Source: VXRD01 sp965232265
GTDB lineage: Bacteria; Latescibacterota; UBA2968
Assembly (NCBI GenBank): GCA_965232265.1
Contig: CBDDPH010000002.1
Span: 1,860,001-1,924,000 of the forward strand
DNA: 64,000 bases
Direction of reading: 5' to 3'
Both the position numbers and the translations under genes were made by a program. This document shows, piece after piece, positions 26,411-36,182 of this stretch. The number at the start of each line of letters is the position of its first letter. Position 1 is the first letter of the stretch. The notes under the pieces are model-generated. The model saw only the letters and a program-made list of their open reading frames with translations, was not told the DNA's origin and made no database searches.

Positions 26411-27421
26411 TCATCCCCCAATTTGATACATTTCGATTTTGCGCGTTGCAGGGGTGTGAGCAGAGCGGATTTCGGAGTAGCGATCCGTCCTCTGGCGCCA
26501 TATTTGGATGATCTGGTCGCGGAGGTCGGCGTTGGACGCGCCTTGTCGCAGGGCATCGCGCAGGTCTGTTCCCTCTGAGGCGAAGAGACAGGTATAGACT
26601 TTGCCGTCGGTGGATAAGCGGGCGCGCGTGCAGTCGCCGCAAAAGGGCTGCGTGACAGAGGCGATGACGCCGATTTCACCGCCGCCATCGAGATAGCGAT
26701 AGCGTTTTGCCACTTCGCCTGTGTAGTTTGGGTCAAGGGGTTCGAGGGGTAAGACGGTGTGAATGCGGTCGATAATTTCTGCAGCGGGCACGACCTGGTC
26801 CAGGTTCCAGTTGTTGCGATTGCCCACATCCATAAACTCGATGAATCGCAGGATGTGGCCCGTGTTGTGGAAGCGTTGGGCAAGGTCGATAACGAGGTGG
26901 TCGTTGATGCCTTTTTGAACGACTGCGTTGATTTTTATGGCTTGAAAGCCCGCTTTTTCAGCGGCGCGGATGCCTTCGAGTACGCGCTCGGTGCCATAGG
27001 CGCGACCGCTCATGAGATTAAAGGTCTGGTCGTCAATTGCGTCGAGGCTCACGGTGAGCCGGTGCAGACCGGCGTTTTTGAGGCTCTGCGCTCTGGCGGC
27101 GAGGAGATAGCCATTGGTAGTGAGGGTGAGGTCGTGAACGCCATTGATCTGCGACAATTTGGCAATGAGGGTTTCGAGGTCTCGGCGCAGGAGGGGTTCA
27201 CCCCCGGTAACGCGGAGCTTGGTGACGCCGAGATCGACAAAAATTTTGGCGAGGCGGGTGATTTCTTCAAAGGTGAGGATTTCTGTTTTGGGAAGAAATT
27301 CGTACTTTTCGCCAAAAATCTCGGCGGGCATGCAATAGGGGCAGCGGAAATTGCATTTGTCGGTGACCGAAATACGCAGGTCGCGGATGGGGCGTTGCAA
27401 TGTGTCGAGGAGATCGGGCAT
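26411..27421 (-). CDS. moaA: GTP 3',8-cyclase (molybdenum cofactor biosynthesis protein A)
   Basis: A 336-aa radical SAM enzyme that converts GTP to 3',8-cyclo-7,8-dihydro-GTP. SVTDKCNFRCPYCMP near residue 20 holds the CxxxCxxC of the SAM cluster, VTGGEPLLRRD follows, and the C-terminal cluster is seen as a Cys in FCGDCTRARLS and the later TCLFA. The protein ends in QIGG; the terminal GG is required in known MoaA. No other moa or mob gene is in the window. It sits 10 nt downstream of the endonuclease-family gene on the same strand, so it may share that transcript. Confidence 0.93.
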   Translation of the reverse strand: MPDLLDTLQRPIRDLRISVTDKCNFRCPYCMPAEIFGEKYEFLPKTEILTFEEITRLAKIFVDLGVTKLRVTGGEPLLRRDLETLIAKLSQINGVHDLTLTTNGYLLAARAQSLKNAGLHRLTVSLDAIDDQTFNLMSGRAYGTERVLEGIRAAEKAGFQAIKINAVVQKGINDHLVIDLAQRFHNTGHILRFIEFMDVGNRNNWNLDQVVPAAEIIDRIHTVLPLEPLDPNYTGEVAKRYRYLDGGGEIGVIASVTQPFCGDCTRARLSTDGKVYTCLFASEGTDLRDALRQGASNADLRDQIIQIWRQRTDRYSEIRSAHTPATRKIEMYQIGG

Positions 27422-27431
27422 TTTGAGTTTA

Positions 27432-28445
27432 TTAGAATTTCAAGATTGTCCACACGGGCACGTGATCCGAAGCGAAGTCGCCGCGTGTGGTATAGACGAT
27501 TTCGTCGCCGGAGAAGCGGATGCGCGAGCGGGTTCCCTTCACGGCTTCGGCGTGGGTGAAAATGCCGGATGAGTGGACGTGATTTTTCAGGTTTTGGGAT
27601 ACGAGGATTTGGTCGAAAAGAATCGCTTTGACTTTGACATCTCGCATAAAATTATGGGGTTTTCCCCGCCATTTGTTGTTTTCCGCACGCGCACCTGGGA
27701 CCATGGGATCAAAGGTGTCGCTTTCGATTTTGTCGTAGAGATAGTTGTATCCATAAGAACAATAGTTTGAATCCAGCAGAGCTTCGGATGTGTTGAAGAG
27801 AAAGGCATCGGGCATGTCGTCGATTCCACCAAGCGCGTCGGCGTTGCCGGATTCGAGAATGTTGAGCGAGCGGTCGTCGGGGTTGTCGTTGAAGTCGCCG
27901 AGCAATACGATGTGGTCGTATTTCACGCGGCTGGTGAGATAGCGCATGGTCATGGTCGCGCTGGCTTCTCGGCGCGAGTCCGTTTTGTCTCGACCACCCG
28001 ATCGCGATTTGGCGTGGTGAACCAGAACAATCAAGCGGCGACCATATCCTTCGATATAAGCCTGGAGAAGATCGCGTTTTCGTGGAAATGCCTGGTCGTG
28101 TACTTTTTCTGGAAAGACCATTTTGAGGTCGGTAATTTCATACGGCTCGCGCACGGCTATGGCGAGTTCTTGGAGTTCTTCGGGATCATCGAGCATGCCA
28201 ATGGTATAGTTGGCGGGCAGGATGCGCTCGAGTGCGGATTTTGATTGGATTTCCTGGAAGCCGATGATATCCGCATCGAGTTTGTTTATGACTGTTTGCA
28301 GGCGTTCCTTGCGCGCATTGGAAATGCCATCGTCGAGCCAATAGATGTTGTAAGTCGCAACCACGATCTCGGCGGGCTGTGGGCCACACGCAAAAAATAG
28401 AAGCAGAATCAGGGCGGCGAGATATGTTTTCCGTAGTTTTTGCAT
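27432..28445 (-). CDS. Endonuclease/exonuclease/phosphatase family protein, probable lipoprotein
   Basis: A 337-aa protein starting MQKLRKTYLAALILLLFFACG: basic start, hydrophobic core and a Cys suggest a lipoprotein or a secreted protein, which is why I start here and not at the upstream ATG. The DNase-I-like fold follows with YNIYWLDD, the metal-binding Glu in IIGFQEIQSK near residue 70, the VLVHHAKSRSGG central motif, the LLGDFNDNPDD motif near residue 185 and the final SDHVPVWTIL. Members cut nucleic acids or phosphodiesters; target unknown. Export implies extracellular DNA or phospholipid scavenging rather than repair. Confidence 0.75.
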   Translation of the reverse strand: MQKLRKTYLAALILLLFFACGPQPAEIVVATYNIYWLDDGISNARKERLQTVINKLDADIIGFQEIQSKSALERILPANYTIGMLDDPEELQELAIAVREPYEITDLKMVFPEKVHDQAFPRKRDLLQAYIEGYGRRLIVLVHHAKSRSGGRDKTDSRREASATMTMRYLTSRVKYDHIVLLGDFNDNPDDRSLNILESGNADALGGIDDMPDAFLFNTSEALLDSNYCSYGYNYLYDKIESDTFDPMVPGARAENNKWRGKPHNFMRDVKVKAILFDQILVSQNLKNHVHSSGIFTHAEAVKGTRSRIRFSGDEIVYTTRGDFASDHVPVWTILKF

Positions 28446-28502
28446 GCAAATCTCCACACGGGGTAAGGGTAGAGCTGTCTGTCCAATAATATACACGATT
28501 GC

Positions 28503-28540
28503 GAAAAAAATAAAAGGGCGACGGTATAAACCGCCGCCCT
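28503..28540 (-). terminator. Rho-independent terminator of smc
   Basis: GGGCGACGGT/ACCGCCGCCC stem (one mismatch) with 4-nt loop; on the minus strand it is followed by TTTTATTTTTTT. Confidence 0.75.
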
Positions 28541-28562
28541 GTGTGTTGTCCGAGGTCGAGAT

Positions 28563-31500
28563 TCAATCGTCATCTGCGGGTTGTGCCACGGCTTCGGTGA
28601 ACGAGTCAGCACTATCGACCTGGTTTTCGCTATCGCCGGATATTTTGACGGAAACGAGCCTGGAGACGCCGGGTTCTTCCATGGTCACGCCGTGCAGGGT
28701 CTCGCCGGATTCCATCGTCCCTTTGTTGTGGGTGACAACGATGAACTGCGATTGTTTGGAGAATTTTTGGATGACTTTTACAAAGCGCGCGATATTGGCG
28801 TCATCGAGGGGCGCATCGACCTCGTCGAGGACGCAAAAGGGACTGGGTTTGACCAGGTAAATTGCAAAGAGAAGCGCAATGGCCGTCAGGGCGCGTTCGC
28901 CGCCCGAAAGCAGGTTAATACTCTGAAGGCGTTTGCCCCAGGGCCGCGCGGTGATGATGATGGGCGCCTCGAGGGGATCTTCGTCGGGTGGCATAGTGAG
29001 ATCGGCTTCGCCGCCTTCAAAAAATTCCTGAAATGTGGTCTGGAAGTGTTCTCGAATACGGCCAAAGGTATTGAGAAAACGCTGGCGCGCCGTGCGGTCG
29101 ATGCGCGTGATGGTGCGCTTGACGATTTCCTCGGCCTCCAAAAGGTCGTCGCGCTGGTGCGTGAGAAATTCGAGGCGTTCTTTTTGAACTTCGTACTCTT
29201 CGAGTGCCGCCAAGTTGACAGACCCCATGCGCCGCATGCGCTCTTGCAGTTCGTGGGTCTTTTTTTCCGCCATATCCGCGTTAAATTCGGGTTCCAGAAA
29301 ACGCCCCTGTTCGGCAATATCGACTTCGTAATCGCGCTTGAGGCGTTGAATAATTCCCTCGCCGCGCTCTTTGATGTGCGCCATGGCGACTTGAATTTCG
29401 CTCAACCGCTCGCGGTTTTGTGTTGTGCGGCGATTTTTTTCACGCAGCTTTTCTTCAATGGTGCGCGCCGCCATCACAATTTCGTGTTGTCTGTGTGCCT
29501 GTGCATCGCGTTTGTGCTCAATGCGGGATTGTTGTTTGTGCAGAACTTCCAGTTCGCCCGACGCCGTTCCGATGTTTTCTTCGCGTTTGCGTTTGCGTTT
29601 TTGGTTTTCATCGGCTTCGCCGGACAATCGCTCGATTTCCCGGGCAACGGCTTCGCGCTCTCGTCCCTGGCGCACGGCTTCGTGTGCGAGGCTTTCGATG
29701 CGTTCTTTCAAAGAGGCGATTTCCACGCGCACAGCAGAGACGCCATCTTGGAGTACGCGCCGCTGATGTTCTTTTTTTCGCAAGTCTTCATCTGCAAGGC
29801 GAACCACGTCTTCGAGGCACTCGCGTTTGACATCGAGCTTTGTTTGTGCCTCTTCTGCCTGAGAAATCATACACTTCAATTCGCTTTCGCGCTGTGCGAG
29901 TTGTGCGGTTTCCCGGTCGAGTTCTGTCACTGCCCGAGCCTGGCGTTTGGCTTCTGTTTCGGCGTTTTGTCGATCTCTTTGAAGGCCCGCACGGCGGTTG
30001 TGCAAATCGGCCAATGCGTTATCGCAGGCTTCGATTTGCGCGAGGTGTTTGTCGAGTGTTTCGAGCGTGCGTGCAAGTTGTGTTTCGCACTTTGAGAGCG
30101 CGGTTTGGGCGGATTCTATGGCCGACTGGAGGTCGTCGATTTGTTGCTGCCTACCAATGAGGCCCGATTCTGAGGTTGCATCTGCACCGCCATATACCGT
30201 GCCATCAGCGGAAAAAACTTCGCCGCTGAGTGTTACAATTTCAACGCCTTTGGCATGCATGGCACCACTGTGAATAAGCGCGGTTTGGGTATCGCTTACA
30301 ATCAGGGTATGGCGCAGCAGCGCAGATACGGCGCCGTGGGTATCGCGCTGTGGGTTTAACAGATCGCTTGCCAGCCCGACAATGCCCTCTCCTTTGGGTA
30401 CTTCGTTGAGCACGCCATTAGTAGTGATGATGCGTTCGAGGGGCAAAAATGCGGCGGCCCCGTGTTCTCCTTGCCGCAGAAAATCGATGGCCCAACGCGC
30501 GTCGTCGGTATTGCTGACGATCAAACATTCCAATGCACGCCCCAGCGCGGCTTCGATGGCGGTGACGTAGTCTGGCTCGACATCGACCATGTCGGCCACG
30601 ACGCCTTGTATGCGATTGGAGAAAGGCGAATCCACGGCCAGAGCACGCACGCCTTTGGAATAGCCTTCAAAGCCTTCTCGCAATTTTTGGAGGAGGGCGA
30701 CCCGCGCCTGATCGGCTTCGATAGTTGCGCGCAAGCGGTTGCGCGATTCGATTTGTTCGTCTCGTTTGGCAATACAGCGATCTCGGCCCGCGATTTGTTG
30801 TTGTCGTTCTTCTGTGCGCTGGGCGATTTGACTTTCAACTGAGGCGATTTGTTCTGCGGACTGTTTGGCAGTTTCGTCAGCCTCTTGGCGGCGTGCAGCC
30901 ACGCGCTCAATATCCTGAGTCAATCGCGCTTTGCGCTGTACAATGCCTTCGCGCTCGGCCTGCATGCGCTCGAGGCCCTTGCCCTGGTCGCTATTTTGAC
31001 GCAACAGATCCATCAACTGAGATTTTTGGGCATCGACTTGTGTGCGCTGTGTGTCCAGACCCTGGATTTCCGCTTCGAGTTTGGCGGTTTCCGCTTCGAG
31101 TTTCGCTTCTGAGGATTTGAGCCTTTTACCGGCTTCACGCCCATCTTGCTCGGCGGCTTTTTGGCCTTTTTGGGCGTTGTCGTGACGCACTTTGAGCGAT
31201 TTTTGCTGATACTCGGCGCGTTCTAAAAATGCGTGAATGTTGCGTAATTCTTCTCGCGCAACGAGTATTTCGCTGTCTTTGCCGTGTACGCGCTCGACGT
31301 GTTGCGAGAGCGCGATATTGGCCTCGGCCAATGCGCGATCCTGGTCGGTTAGTTCTGCGCGCATTTCTTCGAGTTGGACCTCGATAGTGGTCATGTCGGT
31401 TTCTGAAATTTCGATATCTTCTTTGAGAAAGACCATTTCCTCGCGCAGCGGCCCAGATTGATCGGCCAGATCGAAGTATTGAAACCGCGCCAGTTTTATT

Positions 31501-32177
31501 TCGAGGTCGCGCAATTCATCTGACAGTGTTTTGTAGAGCCTTGCTTTGCGCTCTTGCCGCTGTAGCGATGCGACCTGGCGTTGGATTTCTCCGAGCCAAT
31601 CTTCCATTCTCTGCAGGTCTTGTTGCACGGCGATGAGCCTGTTCCACGCAGATCGTCGGCGAATTTTATACCGCGTCACACCGGCGGCTTCTTCAAAGCA
31701 CCGGCGGCGTTCTTCGGCATTGTCGCTGATGATTTCATCCACCATGCCCTGTTCGATAACATAAGAAGATTGCGTGCCCAGCCCGGTATCCATCAGCAAA
31801 TTTTGAATGTCTTTGAGGCGGCACGGAATTTTATTGAGCAGGTAGTCGCTTTCGCCGGATCGGAACAGACGGCGGGTAATGGTGACTTCGGAAAATTCGG
31901 TGGGCAAAACTTTTTGTGAATTATCGAGTGTGAGCGATACTTCGGCCATGCCGAGGGGCTTGCGCGAGCGCGTACCGGAAAAAATCACGTCTCCCATACT
32001 GCCGCTACGCAAAGATCGGGGGCGCTGTTCGCCCAGTGCCCAGCGCAATGCATCGACCACATTGGACTTGCCGCAACCATTTGGCCCAACGACACAGGTA
32101 ATGCCTTTTTGGAGGGGCATGTCGAGCTTTTGTGCAAAGGACTTAAAACCCAGTGCTTGCAAACGAGTCAGGTGCAA
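28563..32177 (-). CDS. smc: Chromosome segregation protein SMC
   Basis: A 1204-aa SMC ATPase that forms the core of bacterial condensin. Head: GPNGCGKSNVVDALRWALG (Walker A, about residue 32) and C-terminal LLSGGERALTAIALLFA signature with FCVLDEVDAPLDD (Walker B). Two long coiled coils rich in Glu/Gln/Arg flank a hinge of about 150 residues around 500-650 (GYSKGVRALAVDSP to GAISALLRH-like region). The tail after Walker B is about 70 aa and acidic. Full length for the family. scpA/scpB are not in the window. A promoter at 32377-32405 leaves a leader of about 190 nt. Confidence 0.96.
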   Translation of the reverse strand: MHLTRLQALGFKSFAQKLDMPLQKGITCVVGPNGCGKSNVVDALRWALGEQRPRSLRSGSMGDVIFSGTRSRKPLGMAEVSLTLDNSQKVLPTEFSEVTITRRLFRSGESDYLLNKIPCRLKDIQNLLMDTGLGTQSSYVIEQGMVDEIISDNAEERRRCFEEAAGVTRYKIRRRSAWNRLIAVQQDLQRMEDWLGEIQRQVASLQRQERKARLYKTLSDELRDLEIKLARFQYFDLADQSGPLREEMVFLKEDIEISETDMTTIEVQLEEMRAELTDQDRALAEANIALSQHVERVHGKDSEILVAREELRNIHAFLERAEYQQKSLKVRHDNAQKGQKAAEQDGREAGKRLKSSEAKLEAETAKLEAEIQGLDTQRTQVDAQKSQLMDLLRQNSDQGKGLERMQAEREGIVQRKARLTQDIERVAARRQEADETAKQSAEQIASVESQIAQRTEERQQQIAGRDRCIAKRDEQIESRNRLRATIEADQARVALLQKLREGFEGYSKGVRALAVDSPFSNRIQGVVADMVDVEPDYVTAIEAALGRALECLIVSNTDDARWAIDFLRQGEHGAAAFLPLERIITTNGVLNEVPKGEGIVGLASDLLNPQRDTHGAVSALLRHTLIVSDTQTALIHSGAMHAKGVEIVTLSGEVFSADGTVYGGADATSESGLIGRQQQIDDLQSAIESAQTALSKCETQLARTLETLDKHLAQIEACDNALADLHNRRAGLQRDRQNAETEAKRQARAVTELDRETAQLAQRESELKCMISQAEEAQTKLDVKRECLEDVVRLADEDLRKKEHQRRVLQDGVSAVRVEIASLKERIESLAHEAVRQGREREAVAREIERLSGEADENQKRKRKREENIGTASGELEVLHKQQSRIEHKRDAQAHRQHEIVMAARTIEEKLREKNRRTTQNRERLSEIQVAMAHIKERGEGIIQRLKRDYEVDIAEQGRFLEPEFNADMAEKKTHELQERMRRMGSVNLAALEEYEVQKERLEFLTHQRDDLLEAEEIVKRTITRIDRTARQRFLNTFGRIREHFQTTFQEFFEGGEADLTMPPDEDPLEAPIIITARPWGKRLQSINLLSGGERALTAIALLFAIYLVKPSPFCVLDEVDAPLDDANIARFVKVIQKFSKQSQFIVVTHNKGTMESGETLHGVTMEEPGVSRLVSVKISGDSENQVDSADSFTEAVAQPADDD

Positions 32178-32376
32178 TGAAAACCTCCTACTCGAATTTT
32201 TATAAGATCATAAGACGCGAAAAAACAAGGGGATATGGTAATACAAACGCGACACCTGTGTGTCAAAACGCAATGAGGGAAATAGAGGACGCACGTTTGG
32301 ACTGCATGTAAACACAGCAACCCGGGGAGATTTGGAGAACTACATTTTGTGGAGGGGAAGGTTGTTATACGCCGCT

Positions 32377-32405
32377 ATAATACTATATATTGTGGCAGTC
32401 GTCAA
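32377..32405 (-). promoter_or_regulatory. Sigma-70-like promoter for smc
   Basis: Minus strand: TTGACG, 17-nt spacer, TATTAT. Transcript start would be near 32370. Confidence 0.6.
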
Positions 32406-32505
32406 GGGTAAAAGATGATAGAAAAATTGACTGAGTGGAGTACCTGTCTGTCTCAGCACAGGCAGGCAACTGACCGTTTCTCAGGTCAATTCATAGAAGA
32501 GCCTT

Positions 32506-32538
32506 CCTCATCTGCGTTTATCTGCGTTCATCTGCGGA
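32506..32538 (-). repeat. Dispersed repeat, ATCTGCG units
   Basis: Three head-to-tail ATCTGCG units (CATCTGCGTTTATCTGCGTT and on). Reverse complement of the unit found at 40272, 52010, 54991. Confidence 0.6.
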
Positions 32539-32574
32539 TGTATTTTGGGGTGGTCGGGCGGGGTTCTTTGGCAA

Positions 32575-32603
32575 TTGACATTATATCGGGGGCAATCTAA
32601 TTT
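32575..32603 (+). promoter_or_regulatory. Promoter of the 32.6-37.2 kb operon
   Basis: TTGACA, 17-nt spacer, TAATTT; the first gene starts 51 nt after the -10 box. Confidence 0.45.
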
Positions 32604-32654
32604 AGGCATGGCGTTTCACACTTGTGCAACACTTTCACAGAATGGGAGTTTTTT

Positions 32655-33782
32655 ATGCTGAATTTACACGGTGAAAAAATTGTTCGGATTGAAAAAGTGG
32701 TTATGAAATTTAGGCGTCCCCGCCTGATTGGGCGCAATGCGCGGATTGGCGTTCACGGGGATACGGTGACGGATCCCGTGGTTCGCATCCACACAAGTAG
32801 CGGTGCTATTGGCGTTGGGTGGTCGCGGTTAGGGCGGGAAGAAGCCGAGTCATTGGTGGGCAAAAGCATTGGGGATGTGTTTCAATTGCCGGGGGGATCA
32901 AATGAAACTGGAATGGTGATTGATTTGCCTTTGTGGGATCTGGTAGCCAAATTATCGGATCAACCGTTGTACAAACTGCTGGGTGCTCGGGGATCTCGGG
33001 CGGTTGAGTTGTACGATGGTTCGGTTTATATCGACGATCTGGATGCTTCGGACGAGGAGGCTGTGGAGATATTTCGGGACGAAGTCAAGACAGGACACGA
33101 TTACGGGTATAAAAATTTCAAAATTAAAATTGGTCGCGGCGCGCGCTGGATGCCTGTTACAGAAGGTACGGATCGAGATGTTCTGGTTATTCAAAGTGTC
33201 CGGGAAGCTGCTGGTGAAGATGCGAAGATACTCGTTGATGCGAATAATGGTACGACGCTCAATATCGCAAAAGACATTCTCACTCGCTGTGAAGATGTGG
33301 GGATTTACTGGTTTGAAGAACCGTTTCCCGAAGATCGGGCTTTTAACGAGGATTTTAAGCAGTTCATCGTCGAAAGAGGATACGATACGCTCGTCGCCGA
33401 TGGGGAATCGGGTCCTCCGCCACCCAGCTATTTTGATATGGTCAAAAAGGGGTGGATCGATGTGGTGCAACACGATTTTCGCGCCAAGGGGCTTACGTGG
33501 TGGCGCGAGACTGCGGCGATGATCGAACCGTGGGGCGGGCAGTGTGCGCCTCATTGCTGGGGCAGCTTGATTGAGCGCTATGCCCACGCGCATTTTGCCG
33601 CTTCCGTCCCCCATTTCTCGCTTCAAGAAGCCGCTCCCGCAGATATGCCGGGCATTGTGCTGGATGGCTGGACAATGCAGGACGGGTGTTTGGTGGTGCC
33701 AGATACGCCGGGTACGGGGTTTGATCTTGGGGCAGATGTGATTGAAGAGGGGGTGAAGCGAGAAGACGGGTTCAGGGTGTAA
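32655..33782 (+). CDS. Mandelate racemase/muconate lactonizing enzyme family protein
   Basis: A 375-aa enolase-superfamily enzyme. Start set at ATG 32655 (MLNLHGEKIV) because GGGAG lies just upstream and homologous sequence begins here, not at the ATG at 32622. N-terminal capping domain, then barrel with FKIKIG (catalytic KxK, near residue 155), metal ligands in ILVDANNG (Asp), WFEEPFPED (Glu) and VADGES, and a candidate catalytic His in QCAPHCWGS. It should dehydrate or racemise a sugar acid. First gene of an operon with a serine hydrolase, an M20 amidohydrolase and a dehydrogenase. Confidence 0.82.
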   Translation: MLNLHGEKIVRIEKVVMKFRRPRLIGRNARIGVHGDTVTDPVVRIHTSSGAIGVGWSRLGREEAESLVGKSIGDVFQLPGGSNETGMVIDLPLWDLVAKLSDQPLYKLLGARGSRAVELYDGSVYIDDLDASDEEAVEIFRDEVKTGHDYGYKNFKIKIGRGARWMPVTEGTDRDVLVIQSVREAAGEDAKILVDANNGTTLNIAKDILTRCEDVGIYWFEEPFPEDRAFNEDFKQFIVERGYDTLVADGESGPPPPSYFDMVKKGWIDVVQHDFRAKGLTWWRETAAMIEPWGGQCAPHCWGSLIERYAHAHFAASVPHFSLQEAAPADMPGIVLDGWTMQDGCLVVPDTPGTGFDLGADVIEEGVKREDGFRV

Positions 33783-33795
33783 TGGAGATAATAAT

Positions 33796-34833
33796 ATGGA
33801 TATGACATTTCCTGGGGCAAAATGGGAGACGAGACCGTCCGATGACTTAGGCTTTGACGCGGATAAACTCACGCGGGTGCAGAGGTGGTTGCACGAGGTG
33901 GCCGGCGACAGGTCTTTTCAAGTGGGGATTGCGCGTTATGGGTATCTCGCGGCAGAGTGGCGGCAAGGTGTTGCGGCTGATTCTTCGCACTCACAGGCGT
34001 CTGCTGCAAAGTCGTATTATTCCACGCTTCTGGGTATTATAGTGGCGGAGGGGAAGCTGGCTTCGCCAGATGAAAGAGTGGTCGATTATTACCCAGAGAT
34101 GATGGATGTGGGCGAGCAAGAGGGCCCAAAGCCCGGGCGGTATGCATTTGAAAAAGATCGCGATATTACCTTTCGGCATTTGATATGCAATGTGTCGGGC
34201 TATATGAAACCGGGCGAGAAACCAGGGGAAGTTTTTCACTATCAGACTTATGGGATGAATATTCTCACCCATGCAATGGCTAAAATTTACGGGTGTTATG
34301 ACGCGAATGATCCCGAAGGTTTGCCTGGATGCGGAAAGGTGATCGGAGAAAAGTTGCGCGATCCAATCGGCGGGACCTGGACGCATTCGCATTCCAATTT
34401 TGACCTGTGGCCCAGTGCGCGGTTAAATATTTTCGGGTATTACACACAGGTGCATACCACATTGCGCGATCAGTTGCGTGTGGGACACCTGTGGGCAAAT
34501 TACGGCAATTGGAATGGGGTTCAAGTCGCGCCCGAGAGTTATTTGCGCGAGGCAACGGTGACAAATGATTTTATTTTGGCAAATGAACCTGAGGTGAACT
34601 GGAAATACGGACACGGATTCTGGTGCAATGATCGCGGGATGCAGTGGAAAGATGCGCCGAGGGATTCTTTTGCCGCATCGGGTGCTGGTGCGAAGCATAT
34701 CTGGATGTGCCCGCGGTTGGGGCTGGTCATCGCACAAAATCCAGGGTTGTGGGATCAGTTCAGGGAAGAGCAGGATAAGGTCGGGAGCCAGAATGAGGTG
34801 ATTGCGCGAGTTGTGAATGCGGTAAAGGAATAG
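33796..34833 (+). CDS. Beta-lactamase-related serine hydrolase
   Basis: A 345-aa class C beta-lactamase/esterase-fold protein without a signal peptide. SAAKSYYS near residue 70 gives the SxxK nucleophile/base pair; TYGMN near residue 152 stands at the Tyr-x-Asn position; a late GAGAKH stretch replaces the usual KTG. Cytosolic members of this family act as esterases or amidases rather than in resistance. It is 13 nt downstream of the enolase-family gene and 13 nt upstream of the M20 gene, so co-transcription is near certain. Confidence 0.75.
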   Translation: MDMTFPGAKWETRPSDDLGFDADKLTRVQRWLHEVAGDRSFQVGIARYGYLAAEWRQGVAADSSHSQASAAKSYYSTLLGIIVAEGKLASPDERVVDYYPEMMDVGEQEGPKPGRYAFEKDRDITFRHLICNVSGYMKPGEKPGEVFHYQTYGMNILTHAMAKIYGCYDANDPEGLPGCGKVIGEKLRDPIGGTWTHSHSNFDLWPSARLNIFGYYTQVHTTLRDQLRVGHLWANYGNWNGVQVAPESYLREATVTNDFILANEPEVNWKYGHGFWCNDRGMQWKDAPRDSFAASGAGAKHIWMCPRLGLVIAQNPGLWDQFREEQDKVGSQNEVIARVVNAVKE

Positions 34834-34846
34834 GGAGGATATATAG

Positions 34847-36169
34847 ATGGATGCAAAAACCAAAAAGTTGCAGGTTGATCAGGCGGTGAAATCGCAGTCG
34901 CGGCGGGCTTTTGAGCTGTCGCGGCGTATTCACGGCTGGGCAGAGCGGCCATTTCAGGAATACGAGTCGTCGAAGGCATTGGCGGCGTATTTGGAGGAGA
35001 ACGGATTTCAAATTGAATTTCCGTGGGAAAATATCCCAACGGCTTTCCGCGCCACCTGGGGCACCGGCAAACCCGCTATTGGCATGTTGGGGGAGTACGA
35101 CGCCTTACCCAACTGCGGTGCCGAGGAGGGCACCTGGGGCCACGGCTGAGGTCATAATCTTTTGGGCGTTGCCCCAGCCGCAGGTGCGGTTGCTGTAAAG
35201 ACGGTATTGGAAAATTTGAAGTCACCTGGTCAGATCATTTATTATGGCTGTCCGGCCGAAGAGACGCTGGCGGGCAAGGTGTATATGGCCCGCGATGGCG
35301 CGTTTCGAGATCTGGATGCGGTGCTGGCCTGGCATCCGGGATCGAGTTCGGGTGTGAGCAATTATGGCGGTTCGTCGCTGGATTCGCTGGTGTATGAGTT
35401 TTTTGGCAAGACGTCTCACGGCGCGAGTGCTCACAATGGGCGCAGTGCGTTAGATGGGGTGATGTTGATGGATGTTGCGGCGAATTATTTGCGCGAGCAC
35501 GTTCCCGAAAATGTGCGTATCCATTGCGTGATTCGAGACGGTGGGGATGCGCCCAATGTGGTTCCGGCTTATGCGAAGGTGTGGTACTATGTGCGGGGGA
35601 AGGATCGCGAACAGGTGAATAAAGTACGCAAGCGATTGACCAAATGCGCCAGGGGTGCGGCAATGGCCACGGAAACGACTGTGAAATGGCATCGGATCAC
35701 GGCTGTGTACCCGCGTTTGCCAAATGATGTGATGTGCGAAACTGTGCGTCAAAATCTCGAATTATTCGGTCCGCCGCGCGCGTCAAAAAAAGACAAGGAA
35801 CGGGTAATGGAATTGGGATACCAAGGTGAATTTGATGGGAAGATCAACAAGGGGAAGGGTTCACAGGGGCGTGGGTCTTCGGATGAAGACAATGTGTCGT
35901 GGCTGGCGCCAATGGGTCGGTTTCAGATGGTGTGTTATACCAAGGGCACGCCGGGGCATCACCGAGATATGACCGCACAGGCGATCATGCCTTTTGCCGA
36001 GCGCGCGGTTTTGCAAACGGCCAAGGTGTTTGCGGGATCGGCTATTGATCTGATTTTGGACAAAAAATTGTTGCAAGCAGCGCGTGCGGAATTTGTGAAG
36101 GGAACAAAGGAGTTTGAGTACGATCCGCTGATTCCGAAACGCCAGAAAGTTCCCGTGGATCCTCCATAG
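34847..36169 (+). CDS. M20-family amidohydrolase (AbgB-like) interrupted by an in-frame TGA
   Basis: A 440-codon frame of an M20 metallo-amidohydrolase like p-aminobenzoyl-glutamate hydrolase subunit B. Both halves are in the same frame, split only by TGA at 35147-35149. The protein around it reads GTWGHG-stop-GHNLLGVAP, where relatives have GHGCGHN: the stop replaces the Cys of the conserved GCGHN motif, whose His binds metal. Further motifs downstream are intact (PAEETLAGKV, AWHPG, KTSHGASAHNGRSALDG, TPGHHRDMTA). Explanations are a point mutation, a base-call error, or UGA read as selenocysteine. The downstream frame shows no further decay. Confidence 0.8.
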
Positions 36170-36182
36170 AAGGAGATGAGAT

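Larger units (their letters stand above)
32178..32654. other. 477-nt intergenic region between divergent smc and enolase-superfamily genes
   Basis: Holds the smc promoter (32377-32405), a short copy of the dispersed ATCTGCG repeat (32506-32538), an imperfect hairpin near 32469-32488 and the TTGACA promoter of the next operon (32575-32603). No convincing open frame; the 61-codon frame at 32415 reads through the repeat and looks non-coding. Confidence 0.6.

Noticed and set aside
34847..36169. Reassigned TGA codon in this genome
   Set aside because: TGA ends many other genes in the window (for example those ending at 11713, 12214 and 54183), so a changed code would fuse many proteins.
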